From Apus apus (taxonomy: Eukaryota > Chordata > Aves > Apodiformes > Apodidae): a stretch of DNA of 64,000 nt. The position numbers and the translations under genes are program-made. This document shows, piece by piece, positions 12,189 through 25,316 of the stretch. The stretch is taken from assembly GCF_020740795.1 (NCBI RefSeq), contig NC_067290.1, forward strand, positions 13,250,001-13,314,000, read 5' to 3'. The notes under the pieces are model-generated. The model had not been told where the DNA came from, ran no database searches, and saw nothing but the letters and a program-made list of their open reading frames with translations. Each line of letters starts with the position of its first letter. The stretch's first letter is position 1.

Positions 12189-14962
12189 AACACTCTCTGG
12201 CCGTGGTTCTGTTTAGGCTGGTTGCTGCTGATCCCAGCCTGTCTTTTAACCCCTCAGGGAGGGATAGGCTGGGAGCACCATCCCACTGCACACTCTGCAG
12301 CTGAGGAGGACGCTGCAGTGACTTCATTCATGTCCCTGCTCAGAGCACAGACTGTAAACATGGTAGGGAAACCAGGCCACATCCCAGCCCAGCTTGGCTC
12401 CCTGCCTCGAGGTCCCCATCGCCCAGAGTTTGGAGCTTGCCTCTTTTTCCATTACCTCCAAGCAGTAATGATGAATGTTTCCATAATGTTGCCTAAAAAT
12501 AAAAATGTCAACAGAAATAGCCATTTAATAACAGGAGTCTGTGCAACTCTGGGCCATGGGCAATCTATGGGCTGGGAGGAGAAATGCTAAAATAGCTCAT
12601 GAGTTTGAAGGTGCTCTGAGAAGTTCCCTTACTGTTTGTAGACCAGCATCACCTGGGACAGGAGGGCTGTTTTCCCTCCCTCCCTAGGCAAGTAGCCAAC
12701 CCCTCCAAAAGCAGCCCATCTGTCTGATACTCAGGTTGATAGAGAAGCCTGTGTCTAAAAAAAACCAGAAATAGAACCTGTGTGACCCTGCTGAGCTGCC
12801 TGTAGTGTGGCAACATGCGAACTGCTTGCTGTTCCTTCACTTCAGTAGGGTGTTAATTTTTTGTTACGACGTTCATGCAAAAAGGAAGTCAAAGGGTATA
12901 GGCAGTCTATACTGGGAAAGGCTTTGCTGTGCAGGAATGCATCAGTCTGGTCCAGTTCATAATAGACTGAAATACCGGAGAGCTGCTTTTGATGGAAAAA
13001 TCTGGAGCTCTCTGGACAACAGCACAGGAGACAAGTCAATGAGCAAGTACTTTGTGCAGTCTTTTGGGGAATGAGTGGTTGAGCTGGGATGTAAAGATAA
13101 CAAAATTAACTCCTACTTGCAGTTGAGGCAATGTTAAACTCCTGTAATTCAGGTTTTTGGGGAATGAGCCTGCTTGTTATCCTTGCTTGCATTCCTCAAG
13201 CCCTAATCTAACCCCATCAAAATCCCTGTCTGGATCCTCTATAGGAACTAGCATCAGGAAGGGGAGCTTCTCCTCACCACCTGAGGATGAATAATGGATG
13301 CTCGGGTGGTTAAAGCACTATCATGGGCTGCATTAACCCATCTTCTGTGTCCTATCTGTAAGCTGGCAGGTCTGGTGGGTGAGCTGCATGGTTAGAGACC
13401 AGTGCTCAGTACAGGGCATCCGAGGACGTCAGGAGGACAGTGAGAGCCTTGTCAAACAGCTTAAAGTCTCCCAGTAAGTGTCTATTAATAAGCCATGCCC
13501 ACGCTTCCTCCAGGTATTTACAGAGCCCTTTCTCCCTGTTAGCTTTGAAAACCACAGCTCCGTTTTGACACAGCGAGTCCTTTTCATTTAGTGATGCGTT
13601 TGGTACCGCAAGTGCGTTTGGCTGGGGAAGCATGTTGGTAAAAATCTACCTCATTTTGAAAAGCCAACAGGATTCCCCTTTAAAAATGATCTCTGTCTCC
13701 AGATGAACAGTTTCAGCTTGTCCTCCGGGAACCTCTCTGCTCTGGAGACGGTGGCTGGCTGGCTTTAATGCTGGCTGCAGACAGGTGCCACCAACCCCAT
13801 GCAAAATAAGATAGTGACAGCATCTGCCCATCTGGGAAGGTCACCTCTCCCTGTCTGGGCTGTGCCAGGCTAATAGTGGCAGCTGCAGATTCCCAGATGC
13901 TTGGAAGGGAACTGTTAGAGTCTGCCAGCATGTGGGGACCCACCAAAAACCCTGAAAGGTGGCTGGTTGCTTCCCCTTGCCCAGGGCAGATCTCCTTGTG
14001 CCATGCTAATGCTTCAGCAAATGAGCTGAAACTGGCAGAGCTGCAAACTGGTGCCAGCCAACACAGGGATGAGCCCAGCCTGTGAGTCAGGTTGGGCTGG
14101 GAAAATAGGGAAAAAAGCATTTTCAGCCCAGGGAAACAGTGGGGAAATTAAACTGGGACCTCTGAGTTCCTCCACCCTTCCCTAAGGAGAGCAGTGAAGC
14201 ACAGAGGGCAGTCCCCAAAATCCAGCATCAACTGTAACTCTGTACCCTCTGAGAACCATCTTTTTGCCATTAGCTGTGCAGCTCCTGCTGGAGTGACTTC
14301 CTTCTCTTCAGCTGGAGTCAAAGACTAAGGAAAGATTCGTTGGTAATGAGCTGTTTATGGAGAAATTCATCTTGAGATCTGCATCACTAGTACAAGACAA
14401 GACAGCACAGCAACTTTCCTACGGTGGATAAGGACAGCACCCGGAGGAGGTTGGGGGCCTCGAGGTCCTGCAAGTGGTAAGAGCATGTTTCAGCTTTGCT
14501 GGTTTGCAAGAGAAGAACCCAGTTTGCATTGCTGCAAAAACAGCTGTGCAGAAAACCACAAGAACCTGTTGTTCTGGTCAGGCCCTTGGATTTTGTCAGG
14601 TGTTTTTTGAATACTCCTTTGCAATTAAGATTCCCCCTGGGTTGTCTCTCTTGTCTACTGATTGGGATGGGGAAGGTGCAGGGAAGCTGGCAAGCAGGAT
14701 TGCCCCGAAGCATTGAACTGTATTCAATTAGCCCACCTTGACTGCAGGAACATGGTTAGCTGGCAGCACATCTCCCCTCCTGTTAAATTAGATACTGCAT
14801 GGTGGCTTAGACACATGAGAGAAGTAAATGGTTCCCAACTTGCTGAGACAAATTCCTCCCGGTTTTAATTAGCCGTGAGATGCTGGAGTGCCTAAAGCGC
14901 TCTCCCTGCCCGTGCCTGTTTTTACACTTGGTGCATCAAGCCAGTTTGGATTCAGGTCTCCA

Positions 14963-14986
14963 AATATTTGCAGTTTAGCAAATATT
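14963..14986. repeat. Short inverted repeat of FOX-like motifs
   Basis: AATATTTGC and its exact reverse complement GCAAATATT are separated by 6 bp. Each arm contains TATTTGC, a match to the forkhead core TRTTTGY, so the two sites face each other. The repeat is directly visible; a regulatory role is inference. Confidence 0.6.
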
Positions 14987-17900
14987 GCTCAGTTTTGCCA
15001 TTCCAGCTCTCTGCGCTTTGCTGGAAAACACACATTTGCATCCCCAGTCTTTTCCAAAATAAAGGGATGGATGCCCAGGTCCCAGGACTTCAGTAGGAGA
15101 ACCAGAGCTGCTCACCTGGTTTCTCCCCTGCTCAGTGTCACTTCCAAAAAGAAGTGACAGGAGGAGAGGCTTCTGGCACCCTGGGGGTGCAACAGGGATC
15201 ATGTAGCAGGAGCTTATGATATAAATGAAGGAGCCCTCAACACTGAAGGCTCGATTTTTCCTTTGCTGTATGTTCTTTATGGCACATCATGTAAAATGAG
15301 TTGCAGAGCATGTGTGCCTGTTTATGGTGCTTGTTTTCTCCAGTGTGTCTGTGATGGACCTGGCTTGGTGGGAGTCTGGTGTGATTTTGACCACCTGAAT
15401 TGTCTCCCCTGGGTGTCCCTGTACAAGCTGGGGTGCAGTAGTTGAGCAATCCTCAGAGGGAGCCCAAAGCTAGTGCAGGATGGAGGGTGCTGGGCATGGC
15501 TGGGGCTGATTTGGTTCTGTTTTAATTTTGAATGAGATGCTCTTGTCCTGGATGGCTTGGGCAGATCTGTTTGGAAATGGAGCATCTCTGCTCAGCTTGT
15601 GATTTTTGAGGAAGCTCTCAATATGTATATCTTATTGACATGATGTCAGCCAAGCAACTGAGGCATTTCTAAATGAGCCTTCATAATTCTGAAGGTGGCA
15701 TGAAGGTTCCCACTCCAGTCAGCTCACACTTGCCAGCTCTAGACTTGGCACTTTATATCTGACAGAAAATGCACTGAAAATCTTAAAAACAATCTGCATT
15801 TTAAATTTGGTTGTCCTTAACAGCTTTCAGGGTGCAGTGATTTATTTTGCTGGTTGCATAGAGCACCGTTGGCAGTTGTTAGATAATTGTTAAATTTGCT
15901 CTAACAAAGCACACAGAATCCATGTCCCATAAACGTGCTGAAGACAAGTGTTGCTTTTATATAAAGATGTACAAGGTTAATTTAAAGATCTGAGGCCTGC
16001 TGCCTCTCCAGCTTGTTGCACAATGTTTCATGTGTGTAAAAAGGGATGTGAGAGGCAGTCTGGTTGGGTTTACCTGTTCGTACTGGCAGCTGAGAGTGGC
16101 TGTTGCTCTGTGAGGCCAGATGGGTTTGAACACGCATGGCAGAAGGCACGTGCTGAAAAACTTCCAGCTCATAAATACTGACTCTGTGTTCCAGAGGTGC
16201 TTGTCTAAACCTGACTGCAGTGAGCTGGGTGCCGACAGGGGCTATCATGCTTGCCTTCGTGTCAGTCCATAATAACTACAGCGTTGGTTGCCAGAAGCAC
16301 TGGAGGGCACCTGGAGCCATGGCAGTGGCTGCAGAGCCCTTGCTGGTGGTAGTGCTGCCCTGGCACCAGCAAAGCAGCCCTGGGATGGCAAAGGGACAGC
16401 TGGGCTCTGTAGCAGTAGAGGGGAAGGACCTGTTTGGCTCTGGTAAATGATGTTGTTCTCCTTGAGCTAAATTGGTGCTTGGACTAATTCTTTATTCCTC
16501 CCACCCAGCTGGGTGCTGCTGTGATGGTCGGGCTTTGCTGCTCACATTACTTTGCACCTTGGAAATGTTTGGCATTAGTTGTGATACTCAGGAATTGAGG
16601 GGGTTTTCTCTTCTGCAATTATCAGAGTGGCTGAAAGGCACAAGTGCTGTAGTACCTGGCATTTTGTCCCCCATCTACTCTGGGCTGTAGGACTGATAAG
16701 CCAAAAAGGGAGTAGAGGATTGCATTTATCCTTTCTCCCAGTATGGGTTAGGAGGAGCGAAAGGATAAATCAAGAGACATTTCAGCACTTAACTCCTGTT
16801 TTTACAGAAATCACTGTACGTTACAAGTGCCTTTGCATATTTTATAGCACTTTAAAAAGCCAGTGTAGCTGATCTGGAACTTGGCTTGTTCAGAGAAGCA
16901 GCCATTAAAATCCCTCAATTGATACCAAGCTATTGCATTTTCTAGTGTCTGAAAGGCAATCACTATCATGCATCCAAAGAGTTGGGCTTGACTCTGTCCA
17001 GCCCCTTGTAGTTGGTAAGAACAAAAACACCAACACAACATCTAGAAAAGTTCTGTTGTTGCCATATGGTACAGATGTTTCAGTAGCAAAGGCAGCCTCC
17101 ATCCAGGGGCTCACTGTTAGAAGAGCTTTGTGCAGTTAATTAAAAAATATATATAGTCTGATTGACAAGGATGGAGATAAGCAAGGCAATGCCAAAAAGT
17201 TGGAGGAGTAATGGTCCTGGAGCAGTTAGCATCCTTCTAACAAGGACATGTGGTTCATGGGGGTTTGGGGTTGTAAAAAAATGGTGTCCCAAGTCTCTGA
17301 GAGCTAGTGAGGGGTTGGGTATTCACAAGGCTTCTCACCTGTCTGGCTCTTAATGCTACCAAACAACATGTGGGAATTCATCAGCTTTGGAAAAGCTACT
17401 TCTCTTCCTAGTTTGGTTGAAGGTGCTCAGGAGGTTAATCAGTTGTCAGCATATCTATGGCATGCATATGTGCATGCAGAAATACTCAGTGTGGTCACAT
17501 AAACCCTCTTCCCAGAGGAAACCAGGCTAAAAATGTGACCTCTCCAAGTGCTTGACTTGATGTTCAGTCTTCAAGGGCTGTGCCCATGTCCCCATGCCCT
17601 CTTCACTGGGCCATTTTGTGTGTTTGATTGTTGGGGAGAAGAGGGAGGAAAACATCCCTTGGGGTAAGGGATGCTGGTTGTCTCCAAAGCTCTTGCTCTG
17701 CCCCAATTCAGGTAATGACTAGGTCACCCAAACAGGGTGGGGGGGTCAGACAGGCTGGGTGCGTGGGCTCTGCCAAGGGGACAGCTGGGAGCTGGCCCAC
17801 GTGGCAGTGCCAGCCTGTTCAGCTGGTGCAGAGGACAGCCAGGGTCTGGCAGGAGCAGTTGGTGTGTTTCCTGACTGTAACCTACTTAAGGGGAAGGCTG

Positions 17901-18616
17901 AAATCTGTTGCAGGAGCAAGCAGCCAGGAGCGTTGGGTGCTGGTGGGAGAAGGAGCATGATTCAGCCACCTGAAGGCATCTCCCTGTAGGAGAATTACCT
18001 TCCCTCTAAAGCAGCAGGCATTGCTCTTAAGCGTTATCAAGCTTAAATCGGTTCCCTAGGTGACATCCTGGTAAATGGATTTCCCAATTAAGCACATCCC
18101 GATTAAGTAGGATGTACTGTAATTACAGAGTGCTCAGTGCTAAGAGCAAATCATATCTGTTTGCAGTAGAAAGGCTGGATGGAAGCTCTTCCCCAGCCTG
18201 GAGTCAGTTGTACCAAGGCATTTCTGTGAGCCTGAAGGTGGGCAGGCAGGAGCTGGGATTTCGTAGCCAGCCTCACCGTGCTGGTCAGCATGTTCCCTAG
18301 AGAAGGAAGATGCTGGAGGAAGCCCTGATTCCACATCTTGAAACCCACTAATATGGGAGCACATTCTTTTTGAGGTTGCACTGCTATGTCTCCTGTTAGT
18401 CCCTGATCCTCTGGGTGAAGCCTTTGCTCCTGCAAGAGCAGGCACCTATTAGCAGAGATGGCTGTGCAGGTGCTGTGGAAGAAAGGGTGGCTCTTCCTAA
18501 GGAGGCAGGGGCTGTCAGATGGTGCTGCCATCCTCCAGGATACTCCAGACATTACAGCCCTTCAGAGCTGAATTCCCTTTGCACAGCCTGAGGGAGATGG
18601 TTCTTGCTTCACGGTT

Positions 18617-18750
18617 CACAGAATCACAGAATCTTAGGGGTTGGAAGGGACTTCGAAAGATCATCTAGTCCAGCCCCCCTACCAGAGCAGGATCACCTAG
18701 AATACATCACACAGGAATGTGTCCAGGCAGGTTTTGAATGTCTCCAGCGT
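18617..18750 (-). mobile_element. CR1 LINE 3' fragment
   Basis: Read on the minus strand, this ends with the CR1 signature: GGACTAGATGATCTTTCG, then TCCCTTCCAACCCCTAAG, then two copies of the terminal octamer ATTCTGTG. The rest of the 3' untranslated part extends to about 18750, where similarity to the usual CR1 sequence appears to stop. It is a typical 5'-truncated, non-autonomous copy with no reverse transcriptase frame. Its last 64 bp differ from the CR1 end at 57981-58064 at about five positions, so both probably belong to the same subfamily. Confidence 0.9.
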
Positions 18751-21700
18751 CCCTTCTCCCCATCCCTCTGGTTTTCTCTTCAAAGGCATCCCACCCCCAG
18801 CACAAAGGTCCTAGAGCCAGACTGGGACTGTGTAAACCTGTTCCTGTAATGCTTTGTCGTTCCCAGCTGCCATTGGCACATTGTGGGGAGAGAGGAAGAA
18901 GATGCTCCTTTGTTCATTGGCTGTTAGTGAATGGAAGAAAAGCTGAGCATTTGCTGTCTTGGATTGGACAAGTCAGAGCATTTTTAGCTGGATGGAGTTA
19001 TGAAATCTGGTTGAGGACCTTCTAGGAATTAACTGGTCAAGGCAGTACAGAAATACTGGACATGGAACATCAAGTGTAGATGCAGTTCAAAGAGAAGTGA
19101 AATCTGTGCCAGGAGTGTGTGGCACAGGAGCTTGGCCACTTTGGAACTGGAGCAGGACTCTGGATCTGAACATGGACCCTCACACCAGGCCAGCCTCCAG
19201 ACTGGATCCTGCTTTGCCAGTCACCAGGTTTACCCAGCTGCCCCAGGATCCTTATTCTCACTTGGTTAGGAGGTGACAGAAGTGTGGTGCAGCACATTTT
19301 CCCTGCAGGCTCCCAGTCCCCAGGGTCATGCTGGCTGGTGCATGTCATTGGTGGCCATGTGCTTCCAGGGGTCTTGTGCCTACAGGCATGATGGCTGAAA
19401 AGCTCTTCCACCCACCACACCCATGTTCTTCTTTGCTGGGGTTGCAAAGTTCCTGGAGGTGAGATGTTGTATTTGGGGCTGACCTATAATGTGAGTTTTA
19501 GCTGCAGAGAGAACATTACAGTGAGATAGCAAGGGAAGCTGAGGAGCTGCTCCTACCTGTGAGAAGGTTAACCCTGTGTACATGAGTTGCCTCTGTTCCA
19601 TGTGGAATGATCCTGGCCTCAGCAACCAGTGGGCACTCCCAGTCTCTGGGGTGACCCCACAGCACCCATGGAGGATACAGTTGCAACACCTCAAACCCCT
19701 TGCTGATGTCTGCTCGCCTCCAGCTGTGCCTGTTCCTCTCCCACCCCACCAGTTCCGCCTCCTTCCAGCCGGGCTGAGCCATCCCCACGGTGCTTGTATC
19801 CAATCCCTCCTATCCCATACCCCTGGCTGTCCAGCCAGCAGTGGGTGTGTGTGTGCAGTGGCTGTGCAGTGGCTGTGGGGCTGTTCCACCCTGAAGTCCT
19901 CTCTTGGCTTCTTTTTCCATACTGCTGATTTTGCAGTGCCACCCACTGGCAGAGGCTCCCCAGAAATGATCTGCAGCTCTTCCCTGCCACAGGTGATGCT
20001 CTGAAGATGAAATATTAGAAGGATGACTCTGGTGGGTGTAATTCATGGAGTGTGTTATGTGAGTGCTGCCCTGGGACATCTGGAAATTTCCTGGCATCCT
20101 TCGTGGTGTATCTCGGTGTACACTGAGCCCAAGCTGTGAGCTCGCTGGGTTGGCAGAGTCCCAGATGGTGGCTCAGGCTGTGTTTAAGGCAACTCATCCT
20201 GACTTGCCCAGTGTCCAGCCCCAAGTTCTGCCTGCAGCGTGGCAGGGCAGGCTGCAGCAGTGGGGTCACTTCCCATTCCTGCTTGCTGGATGAGCCAGAT
20301 TGGTTTATGTAGGTTCTGCATTCATGTTTTTCCAGGTAGTGTACATAAGGAGCCTGCATTCCAAGGGATACAGGCTGGAGCACTTGTGTGGGAGAGGATG
20401 TTCTGGGGTCACTTCATTTAACACTCAGCCTGGTCTCCCTGAATTTGTCTTCTCCCTTTCTGACCCCATTTGTACTGTCATCCCCAATTTAGTGCCCAGT
20501 GAGAAACAAGAAGAGACAGAGCAGTGGAGCTCTTGGGGTTTGTGTGTAGCAAGATGCTGTGCACAGGGGTTTGCTGCCAGGCTGATGCCCTGTCAGCGTA
20601 GCCAAAACCAGCTCACTGCCTGGATGCAATCGTCATGTCCACACAGCAGCAGCACAGGTGGATGGCCAGGAACTGTCTCCCCAGTCTCCTGATAGGCAGT
20701 GAGGGCTTGTTTAAAATAAAGCCTGACAAATGGCACGTTGGGGGTGTCAAGCCCTGGAGCACTGTCTTCTGAAAAGCATGAAAAGGCACCGGAGGGGAGC
20801 CTGGCACAGCCTCCCAGATGACAGTAATTAAAGGCTTTTGCACTCAGGCGCTGGGAGCTGCTGCTCTTGCAAATTGGCCTTGATTGAAGAGGAAGAGAAC
20901 GATTAGGCTGAAGGGGAGTGATGGGGGTGGAAGGCAAAAACACAGAGGTAAGTCACAATTTGTCTTCTGATTTTCTTTCTTCCTCTTTCCCAAACAGTGT
21001 CGTGTGGCTGGAGGGAGCAAGGCTCCAGCTCTGCACAGAGCAGCTCTGCCATGGTCCTGCCCAAGCCACCCCAGAGCATCACCCAGCACTTTGTGTAGCT
21101 GGCCCTCATTGGAAAACTCTCCAGGCTGGATGGCACCAGGGTGACCCATCCCTTTGCAGAGCTGGCAAAGGGGTTAACCTCTGACCCAGGCTATAACCCT
21201 ACCTCCCTATAGGGGCTATACCCCTGTAGCCCCCACAAACCCCAGGGGTTGCAGCTCTTTCCCCCTATTTTAATTATAAAGGGTATGTTGATATCCTGTT
21301 CAATCCAGGTTTTACCATGTTATTTATTTTAAACCCTTGTTTTTGTTGAAGTTGTCTGAATACATCTGAGTTCAGTGGTAAACTCTGCATCAACCTGTGT
21401 GGTTCCTGCAGGGTAGCTGACTGCATTACAGAAATTTGCTCCCTTCCCTTTCTAAATCTTTGTTCCTTCTCAGACCCATGAGCACCAAAGCCATCCCAGT
21501 CCTGGCTGGCCTGGCTAAGGTCCTCCATGGAGAAGCTTGTCTGGAAGAACTTGGGGAAGTTACCATGGTATGAGTGCACATGCTACTTCCAAACCCAGCC
21601 AGCTGCTTCACAGCACAAGGCCAAGGAACTGGTCCAAAATTCTACCAAGAGCCTCTGGTTGCCAAGTCTGGAGCATTAACAGTCAGATAAAGCAATTCAG

Positions 21701-23655
21701 CTTGAGTAGTGGTGAGATGGAGCATCTCTTTTGTCCTGATGTGAAGGGCAGCTAATAAAATGGTCTTTATTTGAGCAGCTGGGAAAAGCTTCTGCTAGAG
21801 TTTTTGAGCCTTGCTCAAGGAAGCTGCTGGACCAGTCTGCAAATGGATCCCCTTGTCTGGGTCTAGTCCTGCAACCACTGAATCCAGTGGCCAAACTCCT
21901 TGTGGGAATATGGGGAAGCAGGCCTGGTAGCCTACATTTGGTACTTGTTAATATTTGGATAAGCAGTGTGCTTAATCCAGTGCAGCAACTGTGTTTGTTA
22001 CAGGGCAGTAACTCTGCAGGGTTACCATGAAATTCAGCACAGCTTATGAAAAATGCAGGCTGTTGGGGAGGCAGGGCTGCAAACCTCTGGCAGGAAAAAA
22101 CCCTGTTGCATCAGGGTGAGCCCTGTGTTTGAATCAAAAGGGTGATATGGTTGAAGAGGGGACAGACAAAGATGCTTTACCTGCCAGCTCAGGCGAGGCA
22201 CGATGCCTGTCGGTCTGTGTGCCGAGCCTCAGCACCTTCCCAGCAGCAGTGGGAGAGGCTCTGTCTGTCTGGGCTCTGGCTCCTGCAGTGGCACTGAGCT
22301 GCCCTCTGAAATCCTCCCTCACCTTTTGGAGGGGCATCTGCTTCCTGGAGGGAGCGAGGTAGGTGAAAGAGAGAAAAACCAACAGTTTGCTTCCAACTCC
22401 TGCTAGCAGCAGGGGCGGTTACTGTGTGAGTAAGGCTTGTGGCATCGGTTCATTCAGCACAGAAGTGACTGTGCACCCTGACCCCTGTGCGCGGCAGGCT
22501 TTGTGCTCTTGAGATCAGCTCAGAAACCTACCTGAAGCCCATGAATAGTCCCTGAGCTTTGCATCCAGCCTTAAATAACCTGCTAAACTCTTGCAGAATG
22601 GCTCATACAGCTACACTCAGCAGTGTTGCAGCTGTGAGCAACTGGCTGCTAGAGGAGCAGCTAGATGATGTTTCAGGGATGGCAACACCGCAAGTGCATA
22701 CAGCCAAAGGGGATGGAGCTGGCATTGAGAGGTGATCAGTGGCACAATGGGCAGGGCTGGTGCTCCTCTGAGTCTGTGTGTGCTCCTCATGGCAATCACA
22801 CCAGGTTGTCTGCAAAACTGCAGCACTTGAGAAGCAGGATCACATCCCAGGCTAGTTTTTCCTTCAGAAGGTGGAAGAGAAGAAGAGAGCACATTTTATC
22901 CTCCAAACCAGAAGTGAAGCTGGGTTTCCTTTCCTCCCCACAGCATCTGGGTTTGGTCCTGACCCTGCTCTGTTATCAGAGGACCCAGCAACATCTTGCT
23001 GCTCCCTCCTGTTATCCCCATTTAAACCACCCTGAATCCGGTCACAGGCAGGCTGACTGGTGGGTTCAGCTGATTGCACTCTGCAACAGCATGATAAAAC
23101 CTCCAGAAACACATTTTTCTTCCTATGTGCTCCTTAAAAATCCCCACAGTTGCCTAACAAGCCCTGTGCTGCACTTGGCTGGAAGAGGTTCCTGGGGGCT
23201 CATAGAGTTAGGCTTCACTGGGGGTCAGAGGTTCTTTAACATCCCTGGTGCTAAAAGGCACTTTAATGGCCTTCCTGCTCATCTTTTCTGCTTATGCACC
23301 ATTGTGACTTGAGAATAGATGACAGAGGTTAGGAAAAGGCCTGGGATGGCTGGGATGTCGTTGCCATGGAAATCAAACAGTGTCTGGAATAGCAAGAATA
23401 AGAGCAACTCAGAATGTAATGATCTGTCACATTGATTAAGGGGAAGTCAGAGGGATTTTGTTTGGGGAAAGCCTTGTACTTCCAATAATATGAATCCATA
23501 TGCCACATCCCCCTGTTTGCCTCCCCCTGTCAACAGGAAATAAACTGATTTGTTTTGACTAAGGGTTTCTCCAGGGAGTATTGACACAGTTCCTGCCCAT
23601 CAGCTGTGCTGCACAGCTCTGCTATCCCAGGATGAAAGGCACCAAGTCAATGCAA

Positions 23656-23724
23656 TATTCATTCACTTCCTCTTCTTTCCTTCATTCATTTCTTCATCCA
23701 TTCATCTGCTTCATTCACATTTCC
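23656..23724. repeat. Degenerate TTCA microsatellite
   Basis: A pyrimidine-rich run dominated by the word TTCA/ATTC, interrupted several times. It is simple sequence without coding potential. Confidence 0.7.
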
Positions 23725-25298
23725 CCAGCACTTTAATGAGCAGTGCTTAGCCTCTGCAGCCCTGCAGAGCCTTCCCTGGTACGCTCTTCACTGCAGATGG
23801 TTGTCTCCAGGCTTCTTTATTTTGCCAGGCAAAGCTCGGCACGGCTGGAGCATGGTCATGTTGTGCCCAGCTGGGCACATGAGTCTCTGAGCCCCACACA
23901 AATCCCCCCAGGTTTTGTTATGCTATCTCTCATGTCTTGATGATTACTCTCTGCTGTGATTCCCTCTCTCCCAGTTCCCATCCTGTCCACAGGAGCCCAT
24001 TACAGCACCAATGTCCCTGCCCACAGGAGCCCTCCCAGAAGCACAGGGGGTGGCTTGGTGGGAGGTGGTGGTGGCATTGGTGGGGAAGCAGGAGGGAGCC
24101 TGGTGTGACATGGGCATCTCTGGAGTGCTGGTGATGCCAGGCACTTGCTGCTGAGCAGACCCACAGGAATAAATGTCCTCGAGGCTGTGTCACTGCCTGT
24201 GCCCACCCTGCTGGTGCCCCTTGTGGGGCGTGAGGAGCGTGGGGTGATTTCCTTTTTTCTCAGCCTGCTGTCCTGCTCTCACAGACTGATTCGGCAGTGA
24301 TAGCCCCCAGGTGAGCTCCAGGCATAGTCCAGCAATTACAAGGTGAGAGGCTAGATCCCTGGTGTGCACAGCTTGGGCAGTGAGGCGTCACAGGCCACAT
24401 GCAGGAGCAGAAGCAGGAGGCACATGGACCAGGTACATGCAGGCACCCGGTTTTAGGGGTTTTCCTCAGATGAGCATGGCTCATCCCCCCTGTTGCCCAG
24501 TTTTAGACACTCACAGGGTATAGATGGAGGCAACAAGGACATCTGTATTTAAGTGCCCTTTTTTAACCACCCCAGAGCAGGTTTGGGTTTTTTCCCTACC
24601 AATATACAGACATTTCTCTTAAAGAAAATAAAATGTCTGGAGAGCAGCTGGGTAGAAATCCGAGAAGGATTGAAGGGAGAAAAATAATTTTCCTGGCTAT
24701 GATCTCACTAGTGGAAAATGATTGTTTCCTCCCCGCCAGCCCCAAGCCCACTTTTGCTGTGTGTGCGGGTGAGCTTCTCTCCATTGCTCTTCAAATAGCT
24801 AAATGCATCTCTGAACCAAAGGAAGCAAAGAGAAAACATCCGTTCTTTGTATAATGGAGAAAGCTTTCTCTTTTGTTCCCTGCTTTTTATCAAGTATCTG
24901 CTGCCATTATTGTTACTCACTGGGTTATTACCTCCGAGTGGCTACTTCCACCAGTGTGAGCTGGTTTATTGTCTGCTCAGAGCAATTATGGATTGGAATA
25001 ATTCCTGGCGTACTGTTTCATTGTGGAAGGATCCGCTGTGCTCCGTGGCCAAGGTAACTTGAGGTGATTTGTGCGGCTGAGTTGCCCATCAAGTTAATTA
25101 GGAGTGGGTGGCTGATGCCCCACCGTATGCTGGGACAGAAGGATCAGCAGGCACTTTCTCACTGTGAGAAGTATTCAGAAGCAAGTGTGTTCAGCGGAGC
25201 AAAGATTGGGGTTGGGTCTATTTTTAGGACTAGATCTTCATTCACAGGTTGACAGAATGTTGGCCAATGTGCCCTCCCTCTGCGGATGCAGGCCCCTG

Positions 25299-25316
25299 GT
25301 GTGTGTGTGTGTGTGT
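25299..25316. repeat. (GT)9 dinucleotide microsatellite
   Basis: Nine uninterrupted GT units. It is likely polymorphic in length. Confidence 0.9.

Larger units (their letters stand above)
10000..18616. other. Intergenic stretch without recognised genes
   Basis: No gene is supported. The block contains a 15-bp tandem duplication (12159-12188), a 9-bp inverted repeat made of two FOX-like motifs (14963-14986), and an A/T-rich passage at about 18060-18125 with several homeodomain-like words (CAATTAAG, GATTAAG, TAATTAC). A short run reading CTATGATTCTATG near 10991 resembles the terminal repeat of CR1, but no CR1 body lies next to it. Otherwise I see nothing. Confidence 0.6.

Noticed and set aside
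22665-23312. 215-codon plus-strand open frame
   Set aside because: It shows no similarity to any family I know, has no splice or promoter context, and has an amino-acid make-up like translated non-coding DNA.
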